Shown: positions 7,908 through 16,647 of the stretch, one piece after another
How the letters are laid out: each line of letters begins with the position of its first letter
How positions within the stretch are numbered: the first letter of the stretch is position 1
Assembly: GCA_963801055.1 (NCBI GenBank)
Contig: CAWDDE010000001.1
Location: 62,001 to 126,000 of the forward strand
DNA length: 64,000 nucleotides
From: DASUPK01 sp963801055
Lineage (GTDB): Bacteria; Actinomycetota; Thermoleophilia; Solirubrobacterales; 70-9
Reading direction: 5' to 3'
The notes under the pieces: generated by a model
The model's database searches: none
Seen by the model: only the letters and a program-made list of their open reading frames with translations
What the model was told of the DNA's origin: nothing
Made by a program: the position numbers and the translations under genes

Positions 7908-9031
7908 TCCGACTCCGCCGTCCCGGCCGGCCGCGCCCCGGGGCTGCCGACAAGTCTCCACAGGAAGCGTCCGAGCCTCGCCATGTCCCTCGGGAACTGG
8001 TCGACCAGGCCGGCCGGCGCCGTGGTCAGCACCTGGATCACGCCGAGGCCGAAGATGATCGTCAGAAGATCGGGTGGCAGCCCCCAGCTGTCGAGCAGCG
8101 CGGGCAGCAGCTTGATCAGGATGCCGGCGACGACCGCGCCCCAGAGGCTGTAGATCCCGCCCATCAGGACGACCGCGAGCAGGATGATCGAGTCCTGGGT
8201 CGGGAAGGTGAGGTTGTAGAGGGTGCCCGAGCTGCTGGCCAGCAGCGCGCCCGCGATCCCGGTCATGAACGAGGCGAGCGCGAAGGCCCACATCTTGTAG
8301 AAGCTGATGTTGACTCCGGCGGCGAGCGCGGCCGGCTCTGACTGGCGGATCGTCGCCCAGGCTCGGCCCGGCTTGCCGCGCACGTGCCAGAGGGCAAGGG
8401 CGAACATCAGCGCCGCCCAGATCAACGTGTAGCGGAAGTAAGCGTGCTCGCCCGTGGCGATGCTCGGGCGCCGGATCTCGTGAGCGCCGGTCGTCGCGTC
8501 GGTGTGGCCAAGGAAGCCGCCGCCGCCGTTGGGGAAGTCGGTCGCCGCCAGGACGACCGTGATCGCGCCCGCGAGCATCAGGGTGATCAGCGCCAGGTAG
8601 AGGCCACTGACGCGCAGCGCGGGCAGCCCGATCAGCGAGCCGAGGACCATCGTGATCAGCCCGGTCATGATCGTCACGACCGGGAAGGGCAGGCCGGTGG
8701 CGAACAGCAGCCGCGCCCCGACCCAGGCGCCCAGTGCCAGGACGGCCACCTGGCCGAGGGAGACGAGGCCGACGCGGCCCATCAGCAGGCCGAGGCCGAG
8801 GGCGACGATCGTGTAGATCACGACCGCGGTCGCCACGTCCGTCCAGTAGGCGCTCAGCATCCCCGGCAGAACCAGGAAGACGAAGGCGAACAGAGCGGCG
8901 ATCACCGCGACGCGAATCCGCTCACCTGTCTCGAGGCGAAGTATCGGCCCGAGCCCGCGATCGACCAGGCTCGGCTTGGCCGCTTCGGCGGCGCCCGCCG
9001 TCTTGGTCGCCTCAGCCTCGGCCATTGCCAA
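7904..9031 (-). CDS. livM: branched-chain amino acid-type ABC transporter permease LivM
   Basis: This 375-residue membrane protein has about ten hydrophobic segments. The LivM-type region is recognisable in IYTIVALGLGLLMGRVGLVS near residue 75 and in GRAWATIRQSEPAALAAGVN near 225, which is the cytoplasmic coupling loop that contacts the ATPase. The N-terminal 20 residues are rich in Ala, Glu and Lys and lie before the first membrane segment. The reading start at 9031 overlaps the end of livH by 20 bases. It forms the membrane channel with LivH. Confidence 0.88.
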   Translation of the reverse strand: MAMAEAEATKTAGAAEAAKPSLVDRGLGPILRLETGERIRVAVIAALFAFVFLVLPGMLSAYWTDVATAVVIYTIVALGLGLLMGRVGLVSLGQVAVLALGAWVGARLLFATGLPFPVVTIMTGLITMVLGSLIGLPALRVSGLYLALITLMLAGAITVVLAATDFPNGGGGFLGHTDATTGAHEIRRPSIATGEHAYFRYTLIWAALMFALALWHVRGKPGRAWATIRQSEPAALAAGVNISFYKMWAFALASFMTGIAGALLASSSGTLYNLTFPTQDSIILLAVVLMGGIYSLWGAVVAGILIKLLPALLDSWGLPPDLLTIIFGLGVIQVLTTAPAGLVDQFPRDMARLGRFLWRLVGSPGARPAGTAESE

Positions 9032-9914
9032 GTCCGGTCCCGGTGAACGAGATCTCGCGCTTGCGAGAGATCACCAGCAGGGCGATGGTCGCCAGCACAA
9101 AGGGCGCCATGTTGCGGTACTCCGAGATCGAGGTGATCGGCGTAGCCAGCGCGCTGACCAACCCCACCACGAGTGCCGCGAAGAAGGTGACGACCAGCGA
9201 TCTGAGCTGCGCGATCAGGGCGGCCGCCAGGGATGAGATCACCAGGAAGGTCAGGCTGACCGCGTCGAGACCGACCAGGTCCGAGAGCAGCAGCCCCGAG
9301 ACCCCCGAGAGGATCCCGGAGGCGAGCCAGGCCTGCGCCTCCACCCAGCGGACCGGGACGCCGAGCGTGGCGGTGATCTCGCGATCGTTGGCGAGTCCCC
9401 GCATCGCCGTGCCGAGCTTCGTGTACTGAAGGAAGGCGGCCGTACCGAAGACGACCACCACCCCCAGCCCGAAGGCGACCACCTGCGTCCAGGTGACGGC
9501 CACCTGGCCGACGTCGAAGGCGTGGGTCGAGGTCGGCAGAACCTGCGAGCGGGCCTTGTCGCTCCAGATCCACGACATGGTCCCGAGCAGGATCAGCGCC
9601 AGGCCCAGAGTCGCGGTCGCCTTCACCAGGGCATCTCGGCGGGCCAGCGCCGGGCCCAGAAGAACCCCGTAGAGCAGCGTGACGCCGGCGGCGAAGAGAA
9701 CGGCCACCCCGTATGACGGCCATTCGGGCCACAGGGAGTTGTTGATCAGGTCCCAGGCGATCAGGGCGGACATCGCCCCGACCGCGCCGAAGGCCAGGTT
9801 CAACACTCCCGTGGTCCGGTAGAGAACCACCATCCCGGCCCCCGACAGGGCGTACACCCCGCCGAGGGCCAGGCCGGTGACGATGAAGGGCTGGAAGTCG
9901 TCCCAACTGGGCAT
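9012..9914 (-). CDS. livH: branched-chain amino acid-type ABC transporter permease LivH
   Basis: This 300-residue permease has about eight predicted membrane segments. It opens with GLALGGVYALSGAGMVVLYR and NLAFGAVGAM, which are hallmark LivH sequences, and carries the coupling loop GTAMRGLANDREITATLGV near residue 180. It starts 22 bases after the stop of the substrate-binding protein gene, placing both in one transcript. With LivM it forms the translocation path of the importer. Confidence 0.9.
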   Translation of the reverse strand: MPSWDDFQPFIVTGLALGGVYALSGAGMVVLYRTTGVLNLAFGAVGAMSALIAWDLINNSLWPEWPSYGVAVLFAAGVTLLYGVLLGPALARRDALVKATATLGLALILLGTMSWIWSDKARSQVLPTSTHAFDVGQVAVTWTQVVAFGLGVVVVFGTAAFLQYTKLGTAMRGLANDREITATLGVPVRWVEAQAWLASGILSGVSGLLLSDLVGLDAVSLTFLVISSLAAALIAQLRSLVVTFFAALVVGLVSALATPITSISEYRNMAPFVLATIALLVISRKREISFTGTGLGNGRG

Positions 9915-9936
9915 TTAGTGACTCACAGCCCCTTGA

Positions 9937-11271
9937 TCAACCTGCTCCGCCGGTCAGGCTCGGATCCGCCTCCTCGATCTGGCGGACCTTCGCGATGTCC
10001 GGCTCGTCCTCGCTGATCTCGAAGCAATCCTCCTTGATCACCATTTTGCCCTGGTTGGGCGTGCTGGTCCAGTCGACATTGTTCGGGATGTGCAGCGGTG
10101 CCTCGCCGAAGTACCAGGGTCGGCAGAGGATGTCGGTCTCCTGATTCTTCAGGGCGAACACGGCTTGACTCACGCTTTGCAGCGTGTAGTCGCCCTTGAC
10201 CGTCTCCAGCGCGTTGGTCATGAACTCGCCCATCAGGTAACCCATCTGGCTGAAGCTGCCCAGACCGCCGGACACGTCCTGGCCGTACTTCGCCATCACC
10301 GACCGGTAGAGCTCCGAGTCGGGACCGTCGAAGTCGGTCACGTTGAGCTCGGCGTTGACGAGCAGCTTGTCATCCCACTCCGTCCCCAGCGCCTGCGCGA
10401 CGAAATCGGTGTTACACGGCGTCGAGCAGCCCCACGCCTTGACGCTGTCCGCCAGGCCCTGCTGCTGGGCGGCCTGCAGGATCTTGAGCGCCTCGGGCGG
10501 CGTGAAGTTGAGGATCACTCCGCCGTTCGAGCCGGCCTGCTGGGTCAGCTTGACCGCGACCGAGTTGGCGTCCTGAATCGGGACGTTCTCGGCGTTCAGC
10601 TCGATCGGGATCCCCGCCGCCTTGGCGACGATCTGCGGGCCCGCGGCGATGTAGCCGGTTCCCGGCACGTTCGACTGGGCGAACGCGATCTTGTCGACGT
10701 CCTGCCGGATCACGGCCTGGGTGGCTCCGTCCGAGCTGTAGCGCGGGCCCATGTTCACGGGGGCGCTGTTCGGCGTCGACCAGCACGACGGGGCGATGCC
10801 GGCGTTCAGGACCGGGATGCCCTTCGACTCGTAGTAGCTGTGGTTGACGTCGCACTCGATCAGGCTGAAGCCGCCGGCCATGCCGACCACGCCCTCGGTC
10901 TCGACCAGCTTGCGCGCCAGCGCGGCATTCTGGGCCGGGTCGGTCTGCTCCGTCTCGGCGATGTACTGAATCGGGTGGCCGTTGACGCCGCCGTTGGCAT
11001 TCACACAGTCGAAGTACGCCTTGGCGGCGTTCTCGCCATCGGTGAAGTCCGTACCGGGCTGCTTGGTGGCGATCGCGCCGATCTTGATCGGACTGCCCGT
11101 CGGCTGCTGACCGTTGCCGTTGCCGCACTTCGGATTGTCTACGACGGATCCAGCGTTGCTTTCCTCGTTTCCGCTGCCGCCGCACGCGGCGACGACCAGC
11201 GAGAGCCCCGCCGCGACCACGACCAGCGTGGTGACGGATCGCCCTCTCTTCGAGCCGAAGAACCTCTTCAC
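9937..11271 (-). CDS. ABC transporter substrate-binding lipoprotein, LivK-like
   Basis: This 444-residue protein is exported. It has a basic N-terminus, a hydrophobic stretch and a lipobox LVVAAC with the lipidated Cys at residue 30. The mature part is a type I periplasmic-binding fold of the Leu/Ile/Val-binding family (IKIGAIATKQPGTDFTDGE, then AAKAYFDCVNANGGVNG, then a VGMAGGFSLIECDVNHSYYE region). It captures the substrate for LivHMGF. Neighbouring genes encode aldehyde and oxoacid dehydrogenases, so an aromatic or short-chain acid ligand is plausible. It heads the operon. Upstream (11272-11372) the minus strand has an AT-rich stretch and a TATAGG-like element at 11328-11333. Confidence 0.88.
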   Translation of the reverse strand: MKRFFGSKRGRSVTTLVVVAAGLSLVVAACGGSGNEESNAGSVVDNPKCGNGNGQQPTGSPIKIGAIATKQPGTDFTDGENAAKAYFDCVNANGGVNGHPIQYIAETEQTDPAQNAALARKLVETEGVVGMAGGFSLIECDVNHSYYESKGIPVLNAGIAPSCWSTPNSAPVNMGPRYSSDGATQAVIRQDVDKIAFAQSNVPGTGYIAAGPQIVAKAAGIPIELNAENVPIQDANSVAVKLTQQAGSNGGVILNFTPPEALKILQAAQQQGLADSVKAWGCSTPCNTDFVAQALGTEWDDKLLVNAELNVTDFDGPDSELYRSVMAKYGQDVSGGLGSFSQMGYLMGEFMTNALETVKGDYTLQSVSQAVFALKNQETDILCRPWYFGEAPLHIPNNVDWTSTPNQGKMVIKEDCFEISEDEPDIAKVRQIEEADPSLTGGAG

Positions 11272-11372
11272 CGATATCTCCTCCTCTGGTAGCGGCCGTC
11301 CTTCGGGTCCGGCGGCCGTCGCGTGATCCTATAGCAAGAAAGTCATTGCGTTTGGTTTGTTTTCTATTAGCT

Positions 11373-12239
11373 CTATGAGCCGAGTCCGAGCAGGCGTGCG
11401 GCGTTCTCCTTGAGGATCAGGGGCCGCACCTCGTTGTCGATCTCGAGCCGCTCGAAGTCCGCCAGCCAGCGCTCGGGCGTGATCATCGGGTAGTCCGAGC
11501 CGAACAGGACCTGCCTCTTCAGCAGGGTGTTGGCATACCGGACGAGCAGGGGCGGGAAGTATTTCGGCGACCAGCCGGAGAGGTCGATGTAGACCTCCGG
11601 CTTGTGCATCGCGATCGAGAGCGCCTCGTCCTGCCAGGGGAAGGACGGATGCGCGAGCACGATCGGCATCCCAGGGAAGTCGGCGGCGACGTCGTCGATG
11701 TAGATCGGGTTCGAGTACTTGAGCCGCACGCCGCCGCCGCCGGGCAGCCCCGAGCCGATCCCGCTGTGCCCCGTATGGAAGAGGGCCGGCAGACCGGTCT
11801 CCGCGATCACCTCATAGAGGGGGTAGGCGGCGGGGTCGTTCGGGAAGAACGCCTGCAGGTTGGGGTGGAACTTGAAGCCGCGGACGTCGTGCTCGTCGAT
11901 CAAGCGGCGGGCCCGCTCAACGGCGTCGGGCCGTGCGGGGTCGACGCTGGCGAAGGGGATCAGGACGTCGGGGTATTCCGCAGCGCCCCCCAGCACCTCC
12001 TCATTCGGGACCGGCGGGCGGCCCGAGGTCGACTCCCAGTCGACCGTGAAGACGACGGCGGCCATCTCCCGCTCCCGGTAGTAGGTGCCGACGTCGTCGA
12101 CCGTGGGAGTGCCGCCGCCTTCTCGAAAGTACTTCTGCGAGGCCTCGCGGAGCGCGGGCGGGATCGGGTCGTGGCCGTCCCGCGACACCTCCACGTGGGT
12201 GTGGACGTCGATCGCCTTGACCTTGTCGAGGTCGATCAC
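11373..12239 (-). CDS. metal-dependent amidohydrolase (amidohydrolase 2 family)
   Basis: This 288-residue TIM-barrel protein belongs to the amidohydrolase-2 group that includes aromatic decarboxylases, 2-pyrone-4,6-dicarboxylate lactonase and 4-oxalomesaconate hydratase LigJ. Metal-ligand motifs are visible: DVHTHVE (HxH) near residue 12, FKFHPN near 120, LFHTGHSG near 150, LAHPSFPW near 190 and LFGSDYPM near 245. It overlaps the MaoC gene by 4 bases and is last in a three-gene set with MaoC and aldehyde dehydrogenase. A role in hydrolysis or decarboxylation of a ring-derived acid is likely, but the reaction is not determined by sequence alone. Confidence 0.8.
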   Translation of the reverse strand: MIDLDKVKAIDVHTHVEVSRDGHDPIPPALREASQKYFREGGGTPTVDDVGTYYREREMAAVVFTVDWESTSGRPPVPNEEVLGGAAEYPDVLIPFASVDPARPDAVERARRLIDEHDVRGFKFHPNLQAFFPNDPAAYPLYEVIAETGLPALFHTGHSGIGSGLPGGGGVRLKYSNPIYIDDVAADFPGMPIVLAHPSFPWQDEALSIAMHKPEVYIDLSGWSPKYFPPLLVRYANTLLKRQVLFGSDYPMITPERWLADFERLEIDNEVRPLILKENAARLLGLGS

Positions 12240-13081
12240 GACGCTGCGTCCAGCTCGGCGATGCCGTCCTTGAGCGCGGTCGCGCCGGATCCGTCCAGCG
12301 TCTCGAAGCGCACGGCGCCGTCGTCACCCTTCCAGACGCGGGTCGTGAGCCGATCGCCGGGGCGGACGGGGCGGGAGAAGCGGACGGCGAGGCGGCGCAC
12401 GTCGGCCGGGCTGCGCTCGCCCTGCGAGGAGAGCACCGCGCGCCCGGCGAAGGCCATCATGCAGAGGCCGTGGACGATGATCCCCGGCAGACCCGCGGCC
12501 TTTGCGAAGTCATCGTCCAGGTGGATCTCGTTGTGGTCGCCGGAGGCTTCGGCGTAACGGCCCGTGATGTCGTCGGCGAGGGGATAGGTGAGCTCCGCGA
12601 CGGGGTCGGACTCGCCCATCTCCTTCGGCATTCGGTGGTCAGGGGCCGGCTCGCCGCCCCCGTCGTCGCCGACTATCCCCCGGTAGAACTCGACCACGTA
12701 CTGCTCGTTGAGCAGCCGCCCGTCGCCGTCGCGAGTCTCCGTCTTCAGGACCACCGTCGTCCCCGACTCCTTCGGATGCACACCGACTGCGGCGGCCCGG
12801 GCGTGGAGCTCCATCCCCGCCTCGATCGGCGCGGAGATCAGGATGTCCTGATCGCCGTGGACGACCTGCTTGCGAACCTCCTCCGGGGCCATCCCGCGCG
12901 CCGCCTGCTGGAGGACATCCCAGACCGGCACGATCGCGAACACTGGAGGGGCGATCCTGCCGCCCAGGGCGAGCGCCCCCTCGTCGTCGGTCGCTCGCGC
13001 GTAGGCGCTGATCGCCTCCTCGGTGGCGGGTGTGAGGCGCTCCTCGGTCCAGCTCCCGAGCGCTTCCAGCTCGAAGTGCAA
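12236..13081 (-). CDS. MaoC-like dehydratase, double-hotdog protein
   Basis: I place the start at TTG 13081 because GGAAGG lies 4 bases upstream, just after the stop of the aldehyde dehydrogenase, and the homology begins there; a longer in-frame reading to 13300 is non-homologous. The 281-residue product has an N-terminal hotdog half and a C-terminal MaoC half with GRYAEASGDHNEIHLDDDFA near residue 185, where the Asp and His of SGDHNEIH match the catalytic pair of R-specific enoyl-CoA hydratases. It probably hydrates an enoyl thioester or a related unsaturated acid. Its neighbours, an aldehyde dehydrogenase and an amidohydrolase, overlap it or sit within 10 bases. Confidence 0.82.
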   Translation of the reverse strand: MHFELEALGSWTEERLTPATEEAISAYARATDDEGALALGGRIAPPVFAIVPVWDVLQQAARGMAPEEVRKQVVHGDQDILISAPIEAGMELHARAAAVGVHPKESGTTVVLKTETRDGDGRLLNEQYVVEFYRGIVGDDGGGEPAPDHRMPKEMGESDPVAELTYPLADDITGRYAEASGDHNEIHLDDDFAKAAGLPGIIVHGLCMMAFAGRAVLSSQGERSPADVRRLAVRFSRPVRPGDRLTTRVWKGDDGAVRFETLDGSGATALKDGIAELDAAS

Positions 13082-13091
13082 GCAGCCTTCC

Positions 13092-14579
13092 TCAGAAGGG
13101 GTAGCTGGCGGGTTCGGGCTGCTCGGTGATCCAGCGCACCTCGGTGAACTCCTCGACGCTGAAGTGGCCGCCGAAGCGGCCCCCGTTGCCGGAGGCCCCC
13201 CGGCCGCCGAACGGCGCCAGCGGATCGTCGTAGACAGGGGAGTCCATGATGTGGACCAGGCCGGTGTCGAGCCTGTCGGCCAGCTCACGCCCGCGCTCAT
13301 GCGAGGACGTGTAGACCGCGCCGGAGAGCCCGTACTCGGTGTCGTTCGCGATCGCGACCGCCTCGTCCTCGTCCGAGAAGGTCATGACGGGCGCGACCGG
13401 TCCGAAGATCTCCTCGTTCCAGGCGCGCATGTCCCTGGTGACCTGCGCGAGCACGGTCGGCGGGAAGTAGGGCGGATCGCTCTTGCCGCCGGCCTTTACG
13501 TCCGCCCCAGCGTTGACCGCCTCGTCGACGATCTCCTGAACGCGGTCGATCTGCCGCCGGTTGATGATCGGCCCCAGTGCGACCTCCTCGGAGCCCGGGT
13601 CGCCGACGGGGAGCCGGGCCGCGCGCTCGGCCAGGGTGGAGATGTACTGGTCGGCAATCGACTCGTGGACCAGGTGGCGGCCCGAGGCCATGCAGATCTG
13701 GCCCTGGTGGAAGAAGGTCCCGAACGCCCCGCAGGACGTCGCCTTCTCGATGTCGGCGTCGTCGAGCACGATGAACGAGCTCTTGCCGCCGAGCTCGAGG
13801 GCGACCCGCTTCAGGTTCCCTCCGGCGAGCGAGCCGACCGCTCGGCCCGCTCGGGTGGACCCGGTGAAGGAGACCATCCTCACCTCCGGTGCCTCGCAGA
13901 TCGCCTCGCCCGGCTCGACGCCGCCGGGGAGGACCTGGAAGACGTTCTCCGGCATCCCGGCCTCCTCGAAGGCCCTCGCGAAGACGAGCCCGCCGGCGAC
14001 CGGCGTGTGGGGATCGCACTTGAGGAGCACGGAGTTGCCGAGCGCGAGCGCCGGGGCCACCGAGCGCATCGCGAGGATCATCGGGAAGTTCCAGGGGGCG
14101 ATCACGCCGACGACTCCGACCGGGAGCCGCTTCGCCACGCTGAGCCGGCCCTGCTCGTTGGGGAGCACCTCGCCGACCGGCTGAGCGGTCAGCGCGCCCG
14201 CGGCCCGCAGCTCTTTTTCGGCCTCGCCTACCTCGAAGGCCGCCTTCTGGGGGACGCCGCCGCCCTCGTGGATCAGCCACCATTCGCATTCCTCGCGCGC
14301 GCTCTCCAGCGCGTCGGCGGTGGCGTGGAGGATCTTCGCCCGCTCGGGGCCGGGGGTGGCGGCCCAGCCGGGCTGTGCCTCGGCGGCGAGCTTCGAAGCC
14401 CGGAGGACGTCATCTCTGCCGGCGCTGCCGACCGAGGCCAGGTGCTCGCCCGTGGCCGGGTTGTGGACCTCGACCCGCTCGCTCGTCTGCTGCCAGCCGC
14501 CGCTGAAGATCTTGCCGTCGAGAACCTCCTCGGTGATCAGGGTTCCCGTGCGGCCGCCCGTCTGGGTTGCAACCTCCAT
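13092..14579 (-). CDS. NAD(P)-dependent aldehyde dehydrogenase
   Basis: This 495-residue protein is full length for the ALDH superfamily. It has APWNFPMILAMRSVAPALA near residue 160, the glycine motif FTGSTRAGRAVG near 230, the general base in ALELGGKSSFIV near 255, and the catalytic cysteine in FHQGQICMASGRH near 290, followed by EIFGPVAPVMTF near 385. It resembles vanillin/benzaldehyde-type dehydrogenases. It is the first gene of a three-gene minus-strand operon. AGGAGGAG lies just upstream of its ATG. The upstream region is shared with a divergent GntR regulator, which may control it. Confidence 0.88.
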   Translation of the reverse strand: MEVATQTGGRTGTLITEEVLDGKIFSGGWQQTSERVEVHNPATGEHLASVGSAGRDDVLRASKLAAEAQPGWAATPGPERAKILHATADALESAREECEWWLIHEGGGVPQKAAFEVGEAEKELRAAGALTAQPVGEVLPNEQGRLSVAKRLPVGVVGVIAPWNFPMILAMRSVAPALALGNSVLLKCDPHTPVAGGLVFARAFEEAGMPENVFQVLPGGVEPGEAICEAPEVRMVSFTGSTRAGRAVGSLAGGNLKRVALELGGKSSFIVLDDADIEKATSCGAFGTFFHQGQICMASGRHLVHESIADQYISTLAERAARLPVGDPGSEEVALGPIINRRQIDRVQEIVDEAVNAGADVKAGGKSDPPYFPPTVLAQVTRDMRAWNEEIFGPVAPVMTFSDEDEAVAIANDTEYGLSGAVYTSSHERGRELADRLDTGLVHIMDSPVYDDPLAPFGGRGASGNGGRFGGHFSVEEFTEVRWITEQPEPASYPF

Positions 14580-14646
14580 CTGCTCCTCCTCTCATCCGGT
14601 CTTCCGTAACCGGCGTTGCGCGGTGTATCTTGCCCTACCCGGAGTC

Positions 14647-14729
14647 TGTATGCAATACACGAGGAGATGACGCCGGTGGAGGCGAGATGTGTGGGGTTGA
14701 GAGGGTCGTGAACCGCGTTTCTGCATACA
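14647..14729. promoter_or_regulatory. divergent promoter region with palindromic GntR/FCD-type operator
   Basis: A perfect palindrome TGTAT-GCA-ATACA occupies 14647-14659. The 8-mer TGTATGCA beginning there is repeated in inverted orientation as TGCATACA at 14722-14729, only 12 bases before the start of the GntR gene. A further TGTAT lies at 14624-14628. FadR/FCD-subfamily GntR proteins bind short palindromes of this kind, so this is probably the operator through which the regulator at 14742 controls itself and the divergent aldehyde dehydrogenase operon. Confidence 0.55.
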
Positions 14730-14741
14730 AAGGATGCGCCG

Positions 14742-15524
14742 GTGGCCGCTAGCGACGAGACGCGCAGGGCCGTCGAGAGCGCCGACGGCGAGCCCCCCTC
14801 GCAGACGACCCTCGCCCTGCTCAGCCTCCGCGACCTGCTGTTGAGCGGCGAGTTCCCGCCCGGCACCCGGATGTCGGAGCTGCCGCTGGTGGAGCGCCTC
14901 GGCGTCTCCCGGACGCCGCTTCGCCTCGCCCTGGCGACCCTGCAGCACGAGGGCCTGCTCGAGAACCTGAAGGGCGGCGGCTACGCCGTCCGCGAGTTCA
15001 CGATGGATGAGATCCGCGACGCGATCGAGCTCCGCGGAGTCCTGGAGGGAACCGCGGCGCGCTTCGCGGCGGAACGAGGGGCGACCGCGGACCAGCTCGA
15101 TCGGATGCGAGCGCTCTGCGCCGAGATGGATCCGCTCGTCCATCGCTCGGACGTCGACTCGTTCTGGCAGTACGTGGAGTGCAACCGGGCCTTCCACGCG
15201 CTGCTCCTGGAGTCGGCGGCGAGCCCGGTCCTCGAGCGGGCGCTCGAGCGGATCGTCGCACTGCCCTTCGCCTCGCCGAGCGCGCTGGTCCAGGGGCAGG
15301 CCGAGCTTCCCGAGTCCCGGGAGATCCTGGTGATCGCCCAAGACCATCACCACCGGCTGATCGAGGCGATCGAGCGCCGCGAGGCCGCCCGCGCTGAGTC
15401 CCTCGCGCGAGAGCACGCGCGGGTGGCGTTGCGGAACCTGGAGATCGTGCTGGACAACCGCCACGTGCTGGAGCGGATCCCGGGCGCGTCCCTGATCAAC
15501 CTCGCCGAGCACTCGAAGGACTAA
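14742..15524 (+). CDS. GntR family transcriptional regulator (FadR/FCD subfamily)
   Basis: The protein has 260 residues. An N-terminal winged helix-turn-helix carries the GntR signature GEFPPGTRMSELPLVERLGV near residues 32-51 and SRTPLRLALATLQHEGLLEN. The C-terminal all-helical FCD ligand domain shows ELRGVLEGTAARFAAERG and a histidine-rich RAFHALLLE and AQDHHHRLIEAIERRE pattern that binds a metal and a small acid in this family. The start is GTG at 14742, with AAAGGA 8 bases before it. It likely represses its own plus-strand catabolic genes and the divergent operon through the palindrome upstream, with an aromatic-derived acid as inducer. Confidence 0.88.
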   Translation: MAASDETRRAVESADGEPPSQTTLALLSLRDLLLSGEFPPGTRMSELPLVERLGVSRTPLRLALATLQHEGLLENLKGGGYAVREFTMDEIRDAIELRGVLEGTAARFAAERGATADQLDRMRALCAEMDPLVHRSDVDSFWQYVECNRAFHALLLESAASPVLERALERIVALPFASPSALVQGQAELPESREILVIAQDHHHRLIEAIERREAARAESLAREHARVALRNLEIVLDNRHVLERIPGASLINLAEHSKD

Positions 15525-15545
15525 CCAGGAAGAGGAGAGCCGCAG

Positions 15546-16646
15546 ATGTCGAGCAACGGATACCACTGTGAGGTCGTCGGGAGCATGCTGCGGCACGACG
15601 AGCTGAAGCAGGCGATGGAACGCGACGAGAAGGGCGAGATCGATCCGAAGGAGCTCGAGGCCCTGCAGGAGGAGGAGGGCAAGCGGAACATCGCGTTGCA
15701 GGAGGAGGCCGGGATCGAGGTGCTGACCGACGGGGAGGTCCGGCGCCGCTTCTGGTTCGACCCCCTGACCGCCAGCCTGAAGGGCTACAACCCAGAGGTC
15801 CCGGCGCCGGTGATGTTCCATGGCTCGGGCGACAAGCCGGAGGGCCCGCCGCCGAAGCTCCCCGCCGTCACCGAGAAGCTCGGCATCCGCAAGAACCTTC
15901 CGCTCGAGGAATACAGGTTCGTCAGCGCGACCACCGACCGGCCGGCGAAAGCGACGCTCGCCGGGATGACCTATGCCAGCGTCCTCTGGGTCCCAGGCTA
16001 CTCGGACAAGGTCTACCCGGACCGAGAGGCCTACATGGACGAGGTGATCGAGCTGATGAAGCAGATCGTCGGCGAGACGATCGAGGCTGGCTGCGGCTAT
16101 TTCCAGCTCGACTCGCCGCGCTACACGCACCTGGTCAGCGAGGAAGGCCAGGAGAACCTGCGCAACCTGGGGCTCGACACCGAGACCTGGCTCGGGCAGA
16201 TGATCGAGCGCGACAACCAGCTGATCAGGGCCTTCCCCGACGTCACCTGGGCAGTGCACCTCTGTCGGGGCAACCACCGCTCGATGTGGTCCGTCGAGGG
16301 CGGCTACGACGCGATCGCCGAGCAGCTCTTCAACGACCTGGAGTGCGACCGGATCTTCGCGGAGTACGACTCCCCCAGGGCCGGAACCTTCGAGCCCCTC
16401 CGCTTCGTGCCGGAGGACAAGACCGTCGTGCTCGGCCTGATCACGACCAAGGAGCCGGAGCTCGAGGACGCCGACCAGCTCAAGGGGAGGATCGAGGAGG
16501 CCTCGGAGTACATCCCACTCGAGCGCCTGGCCTTGAGCCCGCAGTGCGGGTTCGCATCCACCCTGCCGGGCAACCTGGTCACCTTCGACGACCAGAAGGC
16601 GAAGCTCCAGCTCCTCGGCAAGGTCGCTCACGAGGTCTGGAGCTGA
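15546..16646 (+). CDS. MetE C-terminal-domain-like zinc methyltransferase
   Basis: This 366-residue protein corresponds to only the catalytic C-terminal barrel of cobalamin-independent methionine synthase. All four zinc-ligand positions can be recognised: His and Cys in WAVHLCRGNH near residue 240, Glu in RIFAEYDSPRAG near 275 and Cys in LSPQCGFAST near 340. It lacks the N-terminal half of MetE; a complete MetE is encoded at 40231. GGAAGAGGAG lies upstream of its ATG. The next gene, 1 base downstream, encodes a folate-binding GcvT-like protein. The pair may move methyl groups to or from tetrahydrofolate, for instance from methoxylated aromatic acids, rather than make methionine. That role is inferred from context. 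Confidence 0.8.
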   Translation: MSSNGYHCEVVGSMLRHDELKQAMERDEKGEIDPKELEALQEEEGKRNIALQEEAGIEVLTDGEVRRRFWFDPLTASLKGYNPEVPAPVMFHGSGDKPEGPPPKLPAVTEKLGIRKNLPLEEYRFVSATTDRPAKATLAGMTYASVLWVPGYSDKVYPDREAYMDEVIELMKQIVGETIEAGCGYFQLDSPRYTHLVSEEGQENLRNLGLDTETWLGQMIERDNQLIRAFPDVTWAVHLCRGNHRSMWSVEGGYDAIAEQLFNDLECDRIFAEYDSPRAGTFEPLRFVPEDKTVVLGLITTKEPELEDADQLKGRIEEASEYIPLERLALSPQCGFASTLPGNLVTFDDQKAKLQLLGKVAHEVWS

Positions 16647-16647
16647 G

